Source: JAJDTQ01 sp965204235 (GTDB lineage: Bacteria; Desulfobacterota; Binatia; UBA9968; JAJDTQ01). From it: 64,000 nucleotides of DNA. The stretch is taken from positions 1,302,001 to 1,366,000 of the forward strand of contig OZ241979.1 of assembly GCA_965204235.1 (NCBI GenBank), in the 5' to 3' direction. The notes under the pieces are model-generated. The model did not search any database. It was not told where the DNA came from and worked only from the letters and a program-made list of their open reading frames with translations. Of this stretch, positions 1 to 7,385 are shown in pieces. Numbering within the stretch: position 1 is the first letter of the stretch; every line of letters starts with the position of its first letter. Both the position numbers and the translations under genes were made by a program.

Positions 1-107
1 TTCTCGATGGTGGAATCGAACCCTCCGGGCGCCAACATCAGGAGCGGCGTCCCCGATCCCCAGGTTTCGTAGTGGACCTCGATCCCGTCGATGACAGCGG
101 TTGCCAT
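1..107 (-). CDS. alpha/beta hydrolase, N-terminal fragment (cut by window edge)
   Basis: Only about 35 residues lie inside the window. They begin MATAVIDGIEVHYETWGSG and continue with a PLLMLAPGG segment, which is the first beta strands and the oxyanion-loop region typical of alpha/beta-hydrolase fold enzymes. The ATG at 107 is preceded by a good ribosome site (GGGAGGG). The catalytic nucleophile elbow lies beyond the window, so the substrate cannot be inferred. Confidence 0.6.
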   Translation of the reverse strand, partial: MATAVIDGIEVHYETWGSGTPLLMLAPGGFDSTIE

Positions 108-178
108 GGAGTCCCTCCCGAAACGCCCGTCCGCGCGCAGGCGCGTTCCGGGCTTGCATGGTGTTGCCCAAGGCTTGG

Positions 179-283
179 GGAACCTCTGAACGATTGCCCC
201 CGTTCATCCTGAGCGTAGCGAAGTCGAAGGACGCGCTTTCCCGTAGGGAGAGGCGCCTCAAGCCAGAATGGATCACAGGTTCC
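179..283 (+). mobile_element. MITE-like element copy 1
   Basis: A 105-bp copy of the family found eight times here. Its left end (GGAACCTCTGAACGATT) and right end (AATGGATCACAGGTTCC) form imperfect terminal inverted repeats. The core TTCATCCTGAGCGTAGCGAA is present once. The flanks are TTGG and TTAG, a 3/4 match to a 4-bp target duplication. It lies between the divergent hydrolase and amidohydrolase genes and points the same way as the amidohydrolase. Confidence 0.7.
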
Positions 284-354
284 TTAGCCGAACCGCGGGA
301 ACCAGTCAAATCGACAGGTGCGGCGCCGGGCTGCGGTCCGGCGCCGCGCGGCGA

Positions 355-384
355 TTGACCGGCTTCGGCGTCGGGTCCTATAAT
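355..384 (+). promoter_or_regulatory. sigma-70-type promoter of the amidohydrolase
   Basis: A -35 box TTGACC (355-360) and a consensus -10 box TATAAT (379-384) are separated by 18 bp. They sit 85 bp upstream of the amidohydrolase ATG. Just upstream is a perfect 9-bp hairpin (321-329 with 338-346), which could terminate read-through or bind a regulator. Confidence 0.65.
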
Positions 385-469
385 TGGCCCGCGCAGGCGC
401 GGCCGGCAGGGTCCCGACCCGGACCGCCGCGGACCGGCCGCCCGGCGACGCCCCGCCACGGAGGAACCC

Positions 470-1399
470 ATGCTCATCGATTGGCATTCGCACCACACCG
501 CCCCGGAACTGGTGGACGCGTTTCGGCGGAAGACCGGGCAAGCGCCGAAAGTGGATCCCTGCGACTCGGCCGACTTCGAGAAGAGGCTCGCGGAGCTCGA
601 CCGGGCGGGGATCGAGTTCCAACTGGTCTGCCAGGGGGCCAGCGAGGACGCGGACCGGCTCGACGCGGCCGACGCCATGGAGACGGCGCGCCTGTCCAAC
701 GACGTGCTGGCGGAGCGCATCGCGGGGCATACCGACCGGTTCGGCGGCGTCACCGCGCTGTCGCTCAAGAACGTGCGGGAGTCGGTGGACGAGATCGAAC
801 GCATGGCCTCCCGGGGCTTCCGGGCAGTGCTCATCTACCCGCGCGTGGACGGCGAGATGAAGGTGGACCTGCCGGAGCTCGATCCCGTCTTCGCCAAGGC
901 GTCGGAGCTCGGGCTGCCGCTCTTCCTCCACGGCAGCGGGAGCGCCAAGGACCCCACGCTGGAGAGGCTGGAGGACGGCGGCGCCGGCGTTGCCTACAGC
1001 GTGCTGTCGGACGCGAGCGTGAACGAGTGCGTCATGCGCATGATCGCCAGCGGCCTGTTCGACCGTTACCCGAGCCTGAAGGTGGTGATACGCAGCGGCG
1101 GCGGGGGCATCCCCCTGCTGGTGCAGAGGATGTTCTGGAAGCACAAGGGGCCGGAGGGCGAGAAGCGGTACTCGGAGATCTTCCTGGAGCACTTCCTCAT
1201 CGACACCGCCAGCGTCCGGCCCAACGCGCTGCCCTTCCTGAGCGAAGTGATGGGCGACGGCGGCGTGGTCTTCGGCTCGGACTACTGCGGCGGCCTGGGG
1301 CCGCTCCACAAGGCGCTGGCGGTGGTGGACGCCCAGCCGAACGCGCCGGAGGTACGCTCCTCCACGGAGCGGACCTCCCGGGCCCTGCTGCGGCTCTGA
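470..1399 (+). CDS. amidohydrolase-2 family protein (ACMSD-like)
   Basis: A 309-residue TIM-barrel metal hydrolase or decarboxylase of the amidohydrolase-2 group, which contains aminocarboxymuconate-semialdehyde decarboxylase. The metal motif HxH is seen at the N-terminus (DWHSH). The barrel histidine is in LFLHGSG near residue 160 and the late aspartate is in FGSDYC near residue 268. The usual AHGGG histidine is replaced (IRSGGGG near residue 207), so the catalytic base of ACMSD is missing or moved. The ATG at 470 follows a GGAGG ribosome site and a strong promoter. Substrate unknown; homologues often act on aromatic or ring-cleavage acids. Confidence 0.8.
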   Translation: MLIDWHSHHTAPELVDAFRRKTGQAPKVDPCDSADFEKRLAELDRAGIEFQLVCQGASEDADRLDAADAMETARLSNDVLAERIAGHTDRFGGVTALSLKNVRESVDEIERMASRGFRAVLIYPRVDGEMKVDLPELDPVFAKASELGLPLFLHGSGSAKDPTLERLEDGGAGVAYSVLSDASVNECVMRMIASGLFDRYPSLKVVIRSGGGGIPLLVQRMFWKHKGPEGEKRYSEIFLEHFLIDTASVRPNALPFLSEVMGDGGVVFGSDYCGGLGPLHKALAVVDAQPNAPEVRSSTERTSRALLRL

Positions 1400-1502
1400 G
1401 GGTTTGCCGCCTCGGGAAACTCCAGCCCGGGGGTACTGGTGTGCCCTGAAGTCTCGGTTGGCCTGCTGCGGCTCTTGGGGGTCCGCCGCCTCGGGAAACT
1501 CC
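1385..1502 (+). repeat. partial duplication of the amidohydrolase 3' end
   Basis: The last codons and stop region of the amidohydrolase (1385-1423) recur almost unchanged at 1463-1502 after a 39-bp spacer. The second copy runs straight into the left end of MITE copy 2, and its final bases supply the CTCG target site. This looks like a small local duplication connected with the element. Confidence 0.6.
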
Positions 1503-1602
1503 GAACGGCGACTCCCGTTCATCCTGAGCGTAGCGAAGCGAAGTCGAAGGACGCGCTCTCCCGGTGGCGAGGAAACTCGAGGCGGAACCGTTCAGACGTT
1601 CC
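1494..1602 (+). mobile_element. MITE-like element copy 2
   Basis: A 109-bp copy flanked by perfect 4-bp direct repeats CTCG (1490-1493 and 1603-1606). The ends GGAAACTCCGAAC and GTTCAGACGTTCC are inverted relatives. It lies between convergent genes, and its right end overlaps the last codons of gloA: the gloA stop codon at 1592-1594 is inside the element. Confidence 0.75.
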
Positions 1603-1990
1603 CTCGTTCCTTCCGGGTGGTGAGTTCGATCTTGTAGCCGTTGGGATCCTCGACGAACGCGATGACCCCGCCGCCGTGCTTCATGGGACCCGCGTCCCGG
1701 GTGACCTTCACCCCTTTCCTGCGCAGCTCGTCACAGGTCGCGTACACGTCGGGAACCCCGATGGCGATGTGGCCGAAGCCGTCTCCCAAGTCGTACTCGT
1801 GCGTGTCCCAGTTGTGGGTGAGCTCGATGACCGCGCCGTCGTCCTCGGACCCATAGCCCACGAAGCAGTTGGTGAAGCGGCCGGACTCGTAGTCCTTCTT
1901 CCTCAATAGCCGCATCCCCAACCCGTCGCAGTAGAAGGCGAGGCTTTCGTCCAGGTCCTTGACCCGTATCATGGTGTGAACGATCCTCAT
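1592..1990 (-). CDS. gloA: lactoylglutathione lyase (glyoxalase I)
   Basis: Converts the methylglyoxal-glutathione hemithioacetal to S-lactoylglutathione. The 132-residue VOC-fold protein carries the metal ligands His (HTMIRV near residue 5), Glu (VIELTHN), His (FGHIAI) and Glu (GYKIELT). FVEDPNGYKIEL is typical of GloA. The ATG at 1990 was chosen because AGGAG lies 6 nt upstream; a GTG 18 bp further out has no such site. It is the last gene of a ppiD-phosphatase-gloA run. The final codons, including the stop, come from the right end of MITE copy 2, so the original C-terminus was probably altered by the insertion. Confidence 0.9.
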   Translation of the reverse strand: MRIVHTMIRVKDLDESLAFYCDGLGMRLLRKKDYESGRFTNCFVGYGSEDDGAVIELTHNWDTHEYDLGDGFGHIAIGVPDVYATCDELRRKGVKVTRDAGPMKHGGGVIAFVEDPNGYKIELTTRKERGNV

Positions 1991-2042
1991 GCGGTTCTCC
2001 TTTCCCACGGACGCCGGCCGTCGTTCCGTTACCGGCCGCCGG

Positions 2043-2657
2043 TCACTCGCCGATCCGCGACGGGTCGGTCACCGCCTGGCGGATCTCCCAGCCGTTCGAC
2101 GGGGTGAAGGTCAGGTGGCTGAAGTCGCAGGGTTTCAGGTGGAACGTACGGTACCGGTTCAGCGACGTCCCGCTGATGCGGCACAACACCGACAGTATGG
2201 GGAAACTGTGGCTGACCACGACGATGACGTCTCCGTCTTCGTGGTTCCCGACGATGCGGTTGAGCGCGGACCAGGCTCGACGGTCCACGTCGAGCAACCG
2301 CTCGCCTCCGGGCAGCGATACGCCCGCGGGCTGCGAACGCCACCGCTCGATCAACCCCTCGAACTTCTCTTTCACCTCGACGAACGTGAGACCTTCCATC
2401 TCGCCGTGGTCGAGCTCGCGCAGGTCCGGCTCGACCCTCACCTCGACCCCGTGGGGCTCTCCCACGATCTCGGCCGTTTGCCGGGCCCGCCGCAGTTGGC
2501 TCGAATAGACCGCGTCGATGCGGCGCCGTCCCAGGTGCGCGGCGACCTCGTTGGCCTGCCGGTGGCCGACCTCGTTGAGCTCGATGTCCGAACTCCCCTG
2601 GCAACGGCCCTCCCGGTTCCAGCGGGTCTCGCCGTGGCGTAACAGGAAGATCTGCAT
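2043..2657 (-). CDS. histidine phosphatase family protein
   Basis: A 204-residue phosphoglycerate-mutase-like phosphatase. The phosphohistidine motif is LLRHGETRWN at residues 5-14, the second catalytic arginine region is YSSQLRRARQTAEI, the acid is in LRELDHGEMEG, and the second histidine is in VVVSHSFPI. It begins 8 bp after the ppiD stop, so the two are surely co-transcribed. Relatives include CobC and GpmB-type enzymes; the natural substrate cannot be told from sequence. No cobalamin or glycolysis genes are adjacent. Confidence 0.85.
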   Translation of the reverse strand: MQIFLLRHGETRWNREGRCQGSSDIELNEVGHRQANEVAAHLGRRRIDAVYSSQLRRARQTAEIVGEPHGVEVRVEPDLRELDHGEMEGLTFVEVKEKFEGLIERWRSQPAGVSLPGGERLLDVDRRAWSALNRIVGNHEDGDVIVVVSHSFPILSVLCRISGTSLNRYRTFHLKPCDFSHLTFTPSNGWEIRQAVTDPSRIGE

Positions 2658-2665
2658 GGTCCGGG

Positions 2666-4567
2666 TCAGATGAACTCGGGATGGATCTCGATTTCGGCGT
2701 TGGCCTTCAGGTGCTCGATCAACTGCCGGAAGGCGCGTTGACGCTTCTCCTCGCGCACGCGCCGCGTCAGATCCTCCCTCTCCCCGGCCAGGCCCGCGGG
2801 GTCGGCCTCGACCGTCTTCCTGAGCACCAGGACGTACACGGAGTCGTCACGGACGTAGGCGGTCTCGGCCACCGGTCTCTCCCTGGACAGGGTGAGCCCG
2901 CCGAGGGGCAGGGAGAGGAAGCCGATCTCGGGTATCTCCGCCTGCTTGCGCGGGAACAGGCCGGTGTCCTCCACGGTGAGACCTTGACCGGCCGCAACCT
3001 TTCCGAGGTCCGGCGATTCCTCGAGCTCCGCCAGGAGGGCGTCCGCCCGGGACCGCGCCAAGTCGCGCGCCTTCCTCCGGGTCAGCATCTCCCGCACCTT
3101 GTCCCTGACCTCTTCCAGGGGCGGGACCGCGGGCTCGACCCTCTCGGACACCTGCAGGAGGTACAGGACATCGGAAGCGGACACGACGGGGCCGATCCGG
3201 TCCGGTCCCAGGGAGAGGGCCACGCGGTAGAACTCCTCCACGCCGCCGATCTCGTCGAGGCTTTCGCCCGGGCTGAACGGCCGCGTCTCCGAGGTCCCAA
3301 TGCCTCGTTTCGAGGCCACTTCCGCCAACGTTGCGCCATCCAGGACCCGTTCCCGGTCTTCTTCCGCGGCCCGGGCGGCCCTGGCGCCGCCGCGCTCGCG
3401 CTCGAGGGTCTCGACGATCTCCTCACGCACTTCCGCAAGCTCGACGAACCCAGCCTCCCGTTTCTCCACCACCTTCAGCAGGTGCAGCCCGAGGGCGCTC
3501 TCGACCACGCCGCTGACCTCGTCCTCCGCGAGCGCGAACAGCGCCGTGTCCAGGGGCGGCGTCAGTTGGCCCCGGCCCACGAAGCCCATGTCGCCCCCCT
3601 GGGCTGCGCTCTCGTCCCGGGAGTGCCGCTTGGCGAGCTCGGCGAAATCAACGCCGTCCTCGGCCTGCTTCCGGACCTCTTCGAGTCTCTTCCGCGCCTC
3701 TTCCTGCGCCTCCGGCGTGGTCTCCTGCGCCGGCGCGGGGAGGAAGATCTGGCTGAACTTCACCCCCTCCGGCCTGCGGAACCGGCGGTCACGATAGACG
3801 TCGTAGTAGGCCTGCACGTCCTCGTCGCTGACCCGGACGCCCGCGGCGAAATGATCCACCGCGTACGCCGCGTATGTGGCCCTGACCTTGAGGGGCTCCC
3901 GCAGCAGCGGCCCGTTCCGGTCGTAGTACTCCCGGATCTCCTCGTCCTCGATCGTCACGTCCCGGAGGAAGTCGTCGGTCCTGAAGCGGACGAAGTCCAG
4001 TGCGATCTCCTCGTTGTCCAGCCGATAGCGCTCCTCGACCTCGGAGGCGGTGACCGGGACCGAGTGCTGGACCAGGTCCCGGAGTTTCTGGATCACGAGG
4101 GCTTCGCGCTGCCGGGCCTCGAACTCGCCCGGAGTGAGCCCCTGTCCGCGCAGCGCCCGTTCGTAGACGTCCTTGTCGAAACGACCGCCGGCCTGGAACG
4201 CCGGGTTGCCCGTGATTCCCTCCGCCAGCTCCTCGTCGGTGACCCGCAACCCGAGTCCTCGAGCCGCCTGCAACAACAGCCGTTGGTCGATGAGCTCCTC
4301 CAGCAACTGGCCCCTGAGGTTGAGGGCCTCGATGTCCGCGGGGGAGAGACGTCCTCCGACCAACTGCCGGTAGGTCTCCAGCATCCGGTAGTAGTCGCGC
4401 TCCAGTTCGGTATGGGTGATCTCCTCCCCGTTCACCTGGGCGATGGTGACCACCTGGTCCTGTCCCCCCTGGGGACCCACGCCGACCATGACGAAGGCGA
4501 GCACGCCGACCCCGAGCAGGAGCAGCACCAGCCACGACCGTTTCCTTTTCCGCAGCACGTCCAGCAT
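2666..4567 (-). CDS. ppiD: PpiD-like membrane-anchored peptidyl-prolyl isomerase
   Basis: A 633-residue periplasmic folding factor held by one N-terminal transmembrane helix (about residues 10-31, after a KRKR positive patch). A SurA-N-like chaperone region follows, then a parvulin domain (about 268-367, with FSQIFLP, GGDMGFVGRG and GLHLLKV), then a long charged C-terminal region. PpiD assists outer-membrane protein folding near the Sec translocon. The ATG at 4567 was preferred because AAGGAG lies about 10 nt upstream and the membrane anchor follows at once; the frame is open much further upstream. It heads an operon with a phosphatase and gloA and is divergent from mreB. Confidence 0.88.
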   Translation of the reverse strand: MLDVLRKRKRSWLVLLLLGVGVLAFVMVGVGPQGGQDQVVTIAQVNGEEITHTELERDYYRMLETYRQLVGGRLSPADIEALNLRGQLLEELIDQRLLLQAARGLGLRVTDEELAEGITGNPAFQAGGRFDKDVYERALRGQGLTPGEFEARQREALVIQKLRDLVQHSVPVTASEVEERYRLDNEEIALDFVRFRTDDFLRDVTIEDEEIREYYDRNGPLLREPLKVRATYAAYAVDHFAAGVRVSDEDVQAYYDVYRDRRFRRPEGVKFSQIFLPAPAQETTPEAQEEARKRLEEVRKQAEDGVDFAELAKRHSRDESAAQGGDMGFVGRGQLTPPLDTALFALAEDEVSGVVESALGLHLLKVVEKREAGFVELAEVREEIVETLERERGGARAARAAEEDRERVLDGATLAEVASKRGIGTSETRPFSPGESLDEIGGVEEFYRVALSLGPDRIGPVVSASDVLYLLQVSERVEPAVPPLEEVRDKVREMLTRRKARDLARSRADALLAELEESPDLGKVAAGQGLTVEDTGLFPRKQAEIPEIGFLSLPLGGLTLSRERPVAETAYVRDDSVYVLVLRKTVEADPAGLAGEREDLTRRVREEKRQRAFRQLIEHLKANAEIEIHPEFI

Positions 4568-4761
4568 GTCCGAAAGACTCCTTCGGGCAGGGTAATCAAC
4601 GGGGCAAGCCCGTTCGCATACGGGTCCCGCGGCCCCTTGCCGGGACGAGAGCCGCGGGACCGCCGCGGGCGCGAACCGGGCCATTATAGGCGTCCGCCGC
4701 GGCCATGGGAAGGGGCGGTCCGGTCGGGCCTCGGGAAACGCCGTCCTCCGCGAGTTGGCAT

Positions 4762-4790
4762 TTGTACCACGAAGCGACATCTGGTATCCT
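4762..4790 (+). promoter_or_regulatory. candidate promoter of the mre operon
   Basis: TTGTAC (4762-4767) and TATCCT (4785-4790) are spaced by 17 bp. The predicted start is about 30 bp before the mreB ATG. The boxes are only moderately close to consensus. Confidence 0.4.
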
Positions 4791-4826
4791 TATCGCGTTC
4801 CACGTTTCGGTTGCGAGAGGGGTTGC

Positions 4827-5864
4827 ATGAGTTTTCTCGACAGGTTCTATGGTCTCGTCTCCAACGATCTGGCCATCGATCTGGGCACTGCGAACACTCT
4901 GATCTTCGTCAAGAACGAAGGGGTGGTCTGCAACGAGCCCTCCGTAGTGGCGGTACAGAAGAACGGACGCGGCGACAAGAAGATCCTCTCCGTCGGCACG
5001 GCCGCGAAGAAGATGCTCGGCCGCACGCCCGCGAGCATCATCGCCATTCGTCCTTTGCGGGACGGCGTGATCGCCGATTTCGAGACCACCGAGGCGATGC
5101 TCGAATACTTCATCAAGCAGGTCCACCGCCGCCGCCCCGTGGTGCGCCCCCGGGTGATCATCGGCGTTCCCTTCGGCATCACCGAGGTCGAGAAGCGGGC
5201 CGTTCGGGAATCCGCGGAATCCGCGGGCGCCCGGGAGGTCTATCTCATCGAGCAGCCCATGGCCGCGGCCATCGGCTCGGGGCTGCCCGTCACGGAACCC
5301 TCCGGCAACATGATCGTGGACATCGGCGGGGGGACCACCGAAGTCGCGGTCATCTCCCTGGCGGGCATCGTCTTCTCCAAGTCCATCCGGGTGGGGGGCG
5401 ACAGGCAGGACGAAGCCATCGCCCAGTTCATCAAGCGGCGCCACAACCTGATGATCGGGGAGCGGACCGCGGAGCTCATCAAGATCACCATCGGCTCGGC
5501 CTACCCCGGCGAAGAAGTCCGAACCATGGAGATCAAGGGCCGGGACCTGGTGGCGGGCATTCCCAAGACCGTGCTGATTTCCGACGACGAGATCCGCGAT
5601 TGCCTGCTGGAGCCCGTCAACCAGATCATGGACGCCATTCGCGTCTCCCTGGAGCGCACCCCTCCGGAGTTGGCGTCGGACATCGTCGATCGGGGCATGG
5701 TGCTGGCCGGCGGAGGGTCGTTGCTCCGGAACCTGGACGCGATGATCAGCGAAGAGACCGGGCTCCCGGTGAACCGGGCGGCCGACCCCCTGACCTCGGT
5801 GGTGATGGGAGCGGGCATGGCCCTGGACGAGATCGACCTGCTCAAGGACGTGGCGATCAACTGA
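4827..5864 (+). CDS. mreB: rod shape-determining actin-like protein MreB
   Basis: A 345-residue bacterial actin that polymerises under the membrane and directs the elongation cell-wall machinery. Visible motifs are the phosphate-1 loop IDLGTANTLIF, phosphate-2 MIVDIGGGTTE and the adenosine motif VLAGGGSLL. Start chosen at MSFLDRFYG, matching the family N-terminus; the frame is open 24 codons upstream but without homology. First gene of the mreB-mreC-mreD-mrdA-rodA operon, followed 16 bp later by mreC. Confidence 0.97.
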   Translation: MSFLDRFYGLVSNDLAIDLGTANTLIFVKNEGVVCNEPSVVAVQKNGRGDKKILSVGTAAKKMLGRTPASIIAIRPLRDGVIADFETTEAMLEYFIKQVHRRRPVVRPRVIIGVPFGITEVEKRAVRESAESAGAREVYLIEQPMAAAIGSGLPVTEPSGNMIVDIGGGTTEVAVISLAGIVFSKSIRVGGDRQDEAIAQFIKRRHNLMIGERTAELIKITIGSAYPGEEVRTMEIKGRDLVAGIPKTVLISDDEIRDCLLEPVNQIMDAIRVSLERTPPELASDIVDRGMVLAGGGSLLRNLDAMISEETGLPVNRAADPLTSVVMGAGMALDEIDLLKDVAIN

Positions 5865-5880
5865 AAGGACGAAGGACGTC

Positions 5881-6867
5881 GTGCCGGAAGCCAGGGCAGG
5901 GACGCCTGCGGACTCGCCCCAGTCGTCGCAACACCCCGCCAACTACCACGAGTCGGACACCCGCTCGAGCAAGGTCGGATTCCTCGCGGTCTCGGCGCTG
6001 CGCCGGCACCGCATCCCGATCCACTGCCTGCTGACGCTGACCCTGGCGTTCTACGTGGTCACCGTCTCGTCCAACGCCCCGAGTGAAGGGGATCCGGTGG
6101 TCCGGCTCCTGTCGTATTCCGTCAGACCGCTCCAGAAGACGCTCCACGCCGTGGGCGCCACGGTGCGCAACCTGCAGGTCAACTACCTTGCCTTCAAGGA
6201 CCTCTGGAACGAGAACCGGAGCCTGAAGAAACAGCTTGCCGCCCTCGCGGCCGAGCGCAACCGGCTCTTCGAGGCCAAACTCGCCAACGACCGCCTGATG
6301 GATCTGCTGGAGATCAAGACCCGCATATTGCGGGAGTCGGTGGCGGCCACGGTGACCGGCAACAGCGCCAGCAGTTGGTTCCGCACCATCACCGCGGACA
6401 AGGGCATGGCGGACGGCATCGAACCGGGCATGGCGGTCATCACGCCGAGAGGGGTGGTGGGCAAGGTCGTGTTCGTGGACAACGACACCTCCAAGGTGAT
6501 GCTGTTGACGAACCACAAGAGCGGGCTCGACGTCATCACCCAGCGGACCCGGGTCCGCGGCATCGTTTCCGGGTCGGTGAGCGGGGAAGCCATGGTCAAG
6601 TACATGGGCCGGAACGAAGACGTCCGCCCCGGCGACCGGCTCATTACCTCCGGGCTGGACGGAACCTTCCCCAAGGGACTGCTGGTGGGGACCGTGGCCG
6701 ACGTGGAAGACAACGCCACCGGGCTCTTCCAGCAGGTGCGCATCTCACTGGCGGTGGACCCGCTGGTGATGGAGGAGGTGCTCTTCATCTCCGACAAACC
6801 CCGGCCCGTGGTCTCCTCCGCGATGGACGACGTCGGAGGACGAGAGCCGTCTTCGGCTACCCCATGA
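5881..6867 (+). CDS. mreC: rod shape-determining protein MreC
   Basis: A 328-residue bitopic protein linking MreB filaments to periplasmic wall enzymes. A basic cytoplasmic tail (residues 1-45) is followed by one transmembrane helix (IHCLLTLTLAFYVVTV), a coiled coil (about 75-120, LWNENRSLKKQLAALAAERN) and the beta-barrel domain. GTG at 5881 is the likely start, with AAGGAC before it. Its TGA overlaps the mreD ATG, so the two are translationally coupled. Confidence 0.95.
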   Translation: MPEARAGTPADSPQSSQHPANYHESDTRSSKVGFLAVSALRRHRIPIHCLLTLTLAFYVVTVSSNAPSEGDPVVRLLSYSVRPLQKTLHAVGATVRNLQVNYLAFKDLWNENRSLKKQLAALAAERNRLFEAKLANDRLMDLLEIKTRILRESVAATVTGNSASSWFRTITADKGMADGIEPGMAVITPRGVVGKVVFVDNDTSKVMLLTNHKSGLDVITQRTRVRGIVSGSVSGEAMVKYMGRNEDVRPGDRLITSGLDGTFPKGLLVGTVADVEDNATGLFQQVRISLAVDPLVMEEVLFISDKPRPVVSSAMDDVGGREPSSATP

Positions 6868-7385
6868 AGGTGTCCCTGGTCTTCTTCGGCATCGGCCTGG
6901 TCTTCGTCGTCCTGCAGTCCACGATCCTGCACCTGGTTACCCGGACGGCGATCATCCCCGACCTCACCCTGACCCTCTGCGTGTACTGGGCGATGAACCG
7001 GCCGCGGGCGGAAGCCGTGTGGGCCACGTTCCTGCTGGGATACGTCATCGACGTCCTGTCGAGCCCGCAACCCGGCGTGAACGCGTTCGCGTTCGCCGCG
7101 GTATTCCTGACGGCCTACCTGGTGTTCCGCTACATCTGGGCCACCGGGCCGTTGGCCAGCGTGGTGGCGGTGTTCGCGGCCATCTGGCTGAAAACGGGCA
7201 TGCTGATCGTCGTTTCCCCGCTGTTCGAGTTGTCCGCGGACGACTGGGTCGTGGTCGCCGGCGCCGTCCTCCGGGAGGCCCTCATCTCCGCCGCCATGGC
7301 CCCGCCGCTGTTCCTGATGCTCCGCTTCATCCAGGTCCGCATGGAAACCGTGCGGAAAGCGCCTTCCCTCGATGCTGCCTCGTAG
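6864..7385 (+). CDS. mreD: rod shape-determining protein MreD
   Basis: A 173-residue integral membrane protein with about five or six hydrophobic helices, the least conserved part of the Mre complex. ATG at 6864 overlaps the mreC stop by 4 bp, and its own 3' end overlaps mrdA by 14 bp. Identification rests on position in the operon, length, hydrophobic profile and the PDLTLTLCVYWAMNRP segment. Confidence 0.9.
   Translation: MKVSLVFFGIGLVFVVLQSTILHLVTRTAIIPDLTLTLCVYWAMNRPRAEAVWATFLLGYVIDVLSSPQPGVNAFAFAAVFLTAYLVFRYIWATGPLASVVAVFAAIWLKTGMLIVVSPLFELSADDWVVVAGAVLREALISAAMAPPLFLMLRFIQVRMETVRKAPSLDAAS

Noticed and set aside
2681..6034. Very long open frame on the forward strand opposite ppiD and into mreB
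   Set aside because: It is antisense to two clearly real genes and shows no family motif. Such frames are expected opposite GC-rich genes with biased third codon positions.
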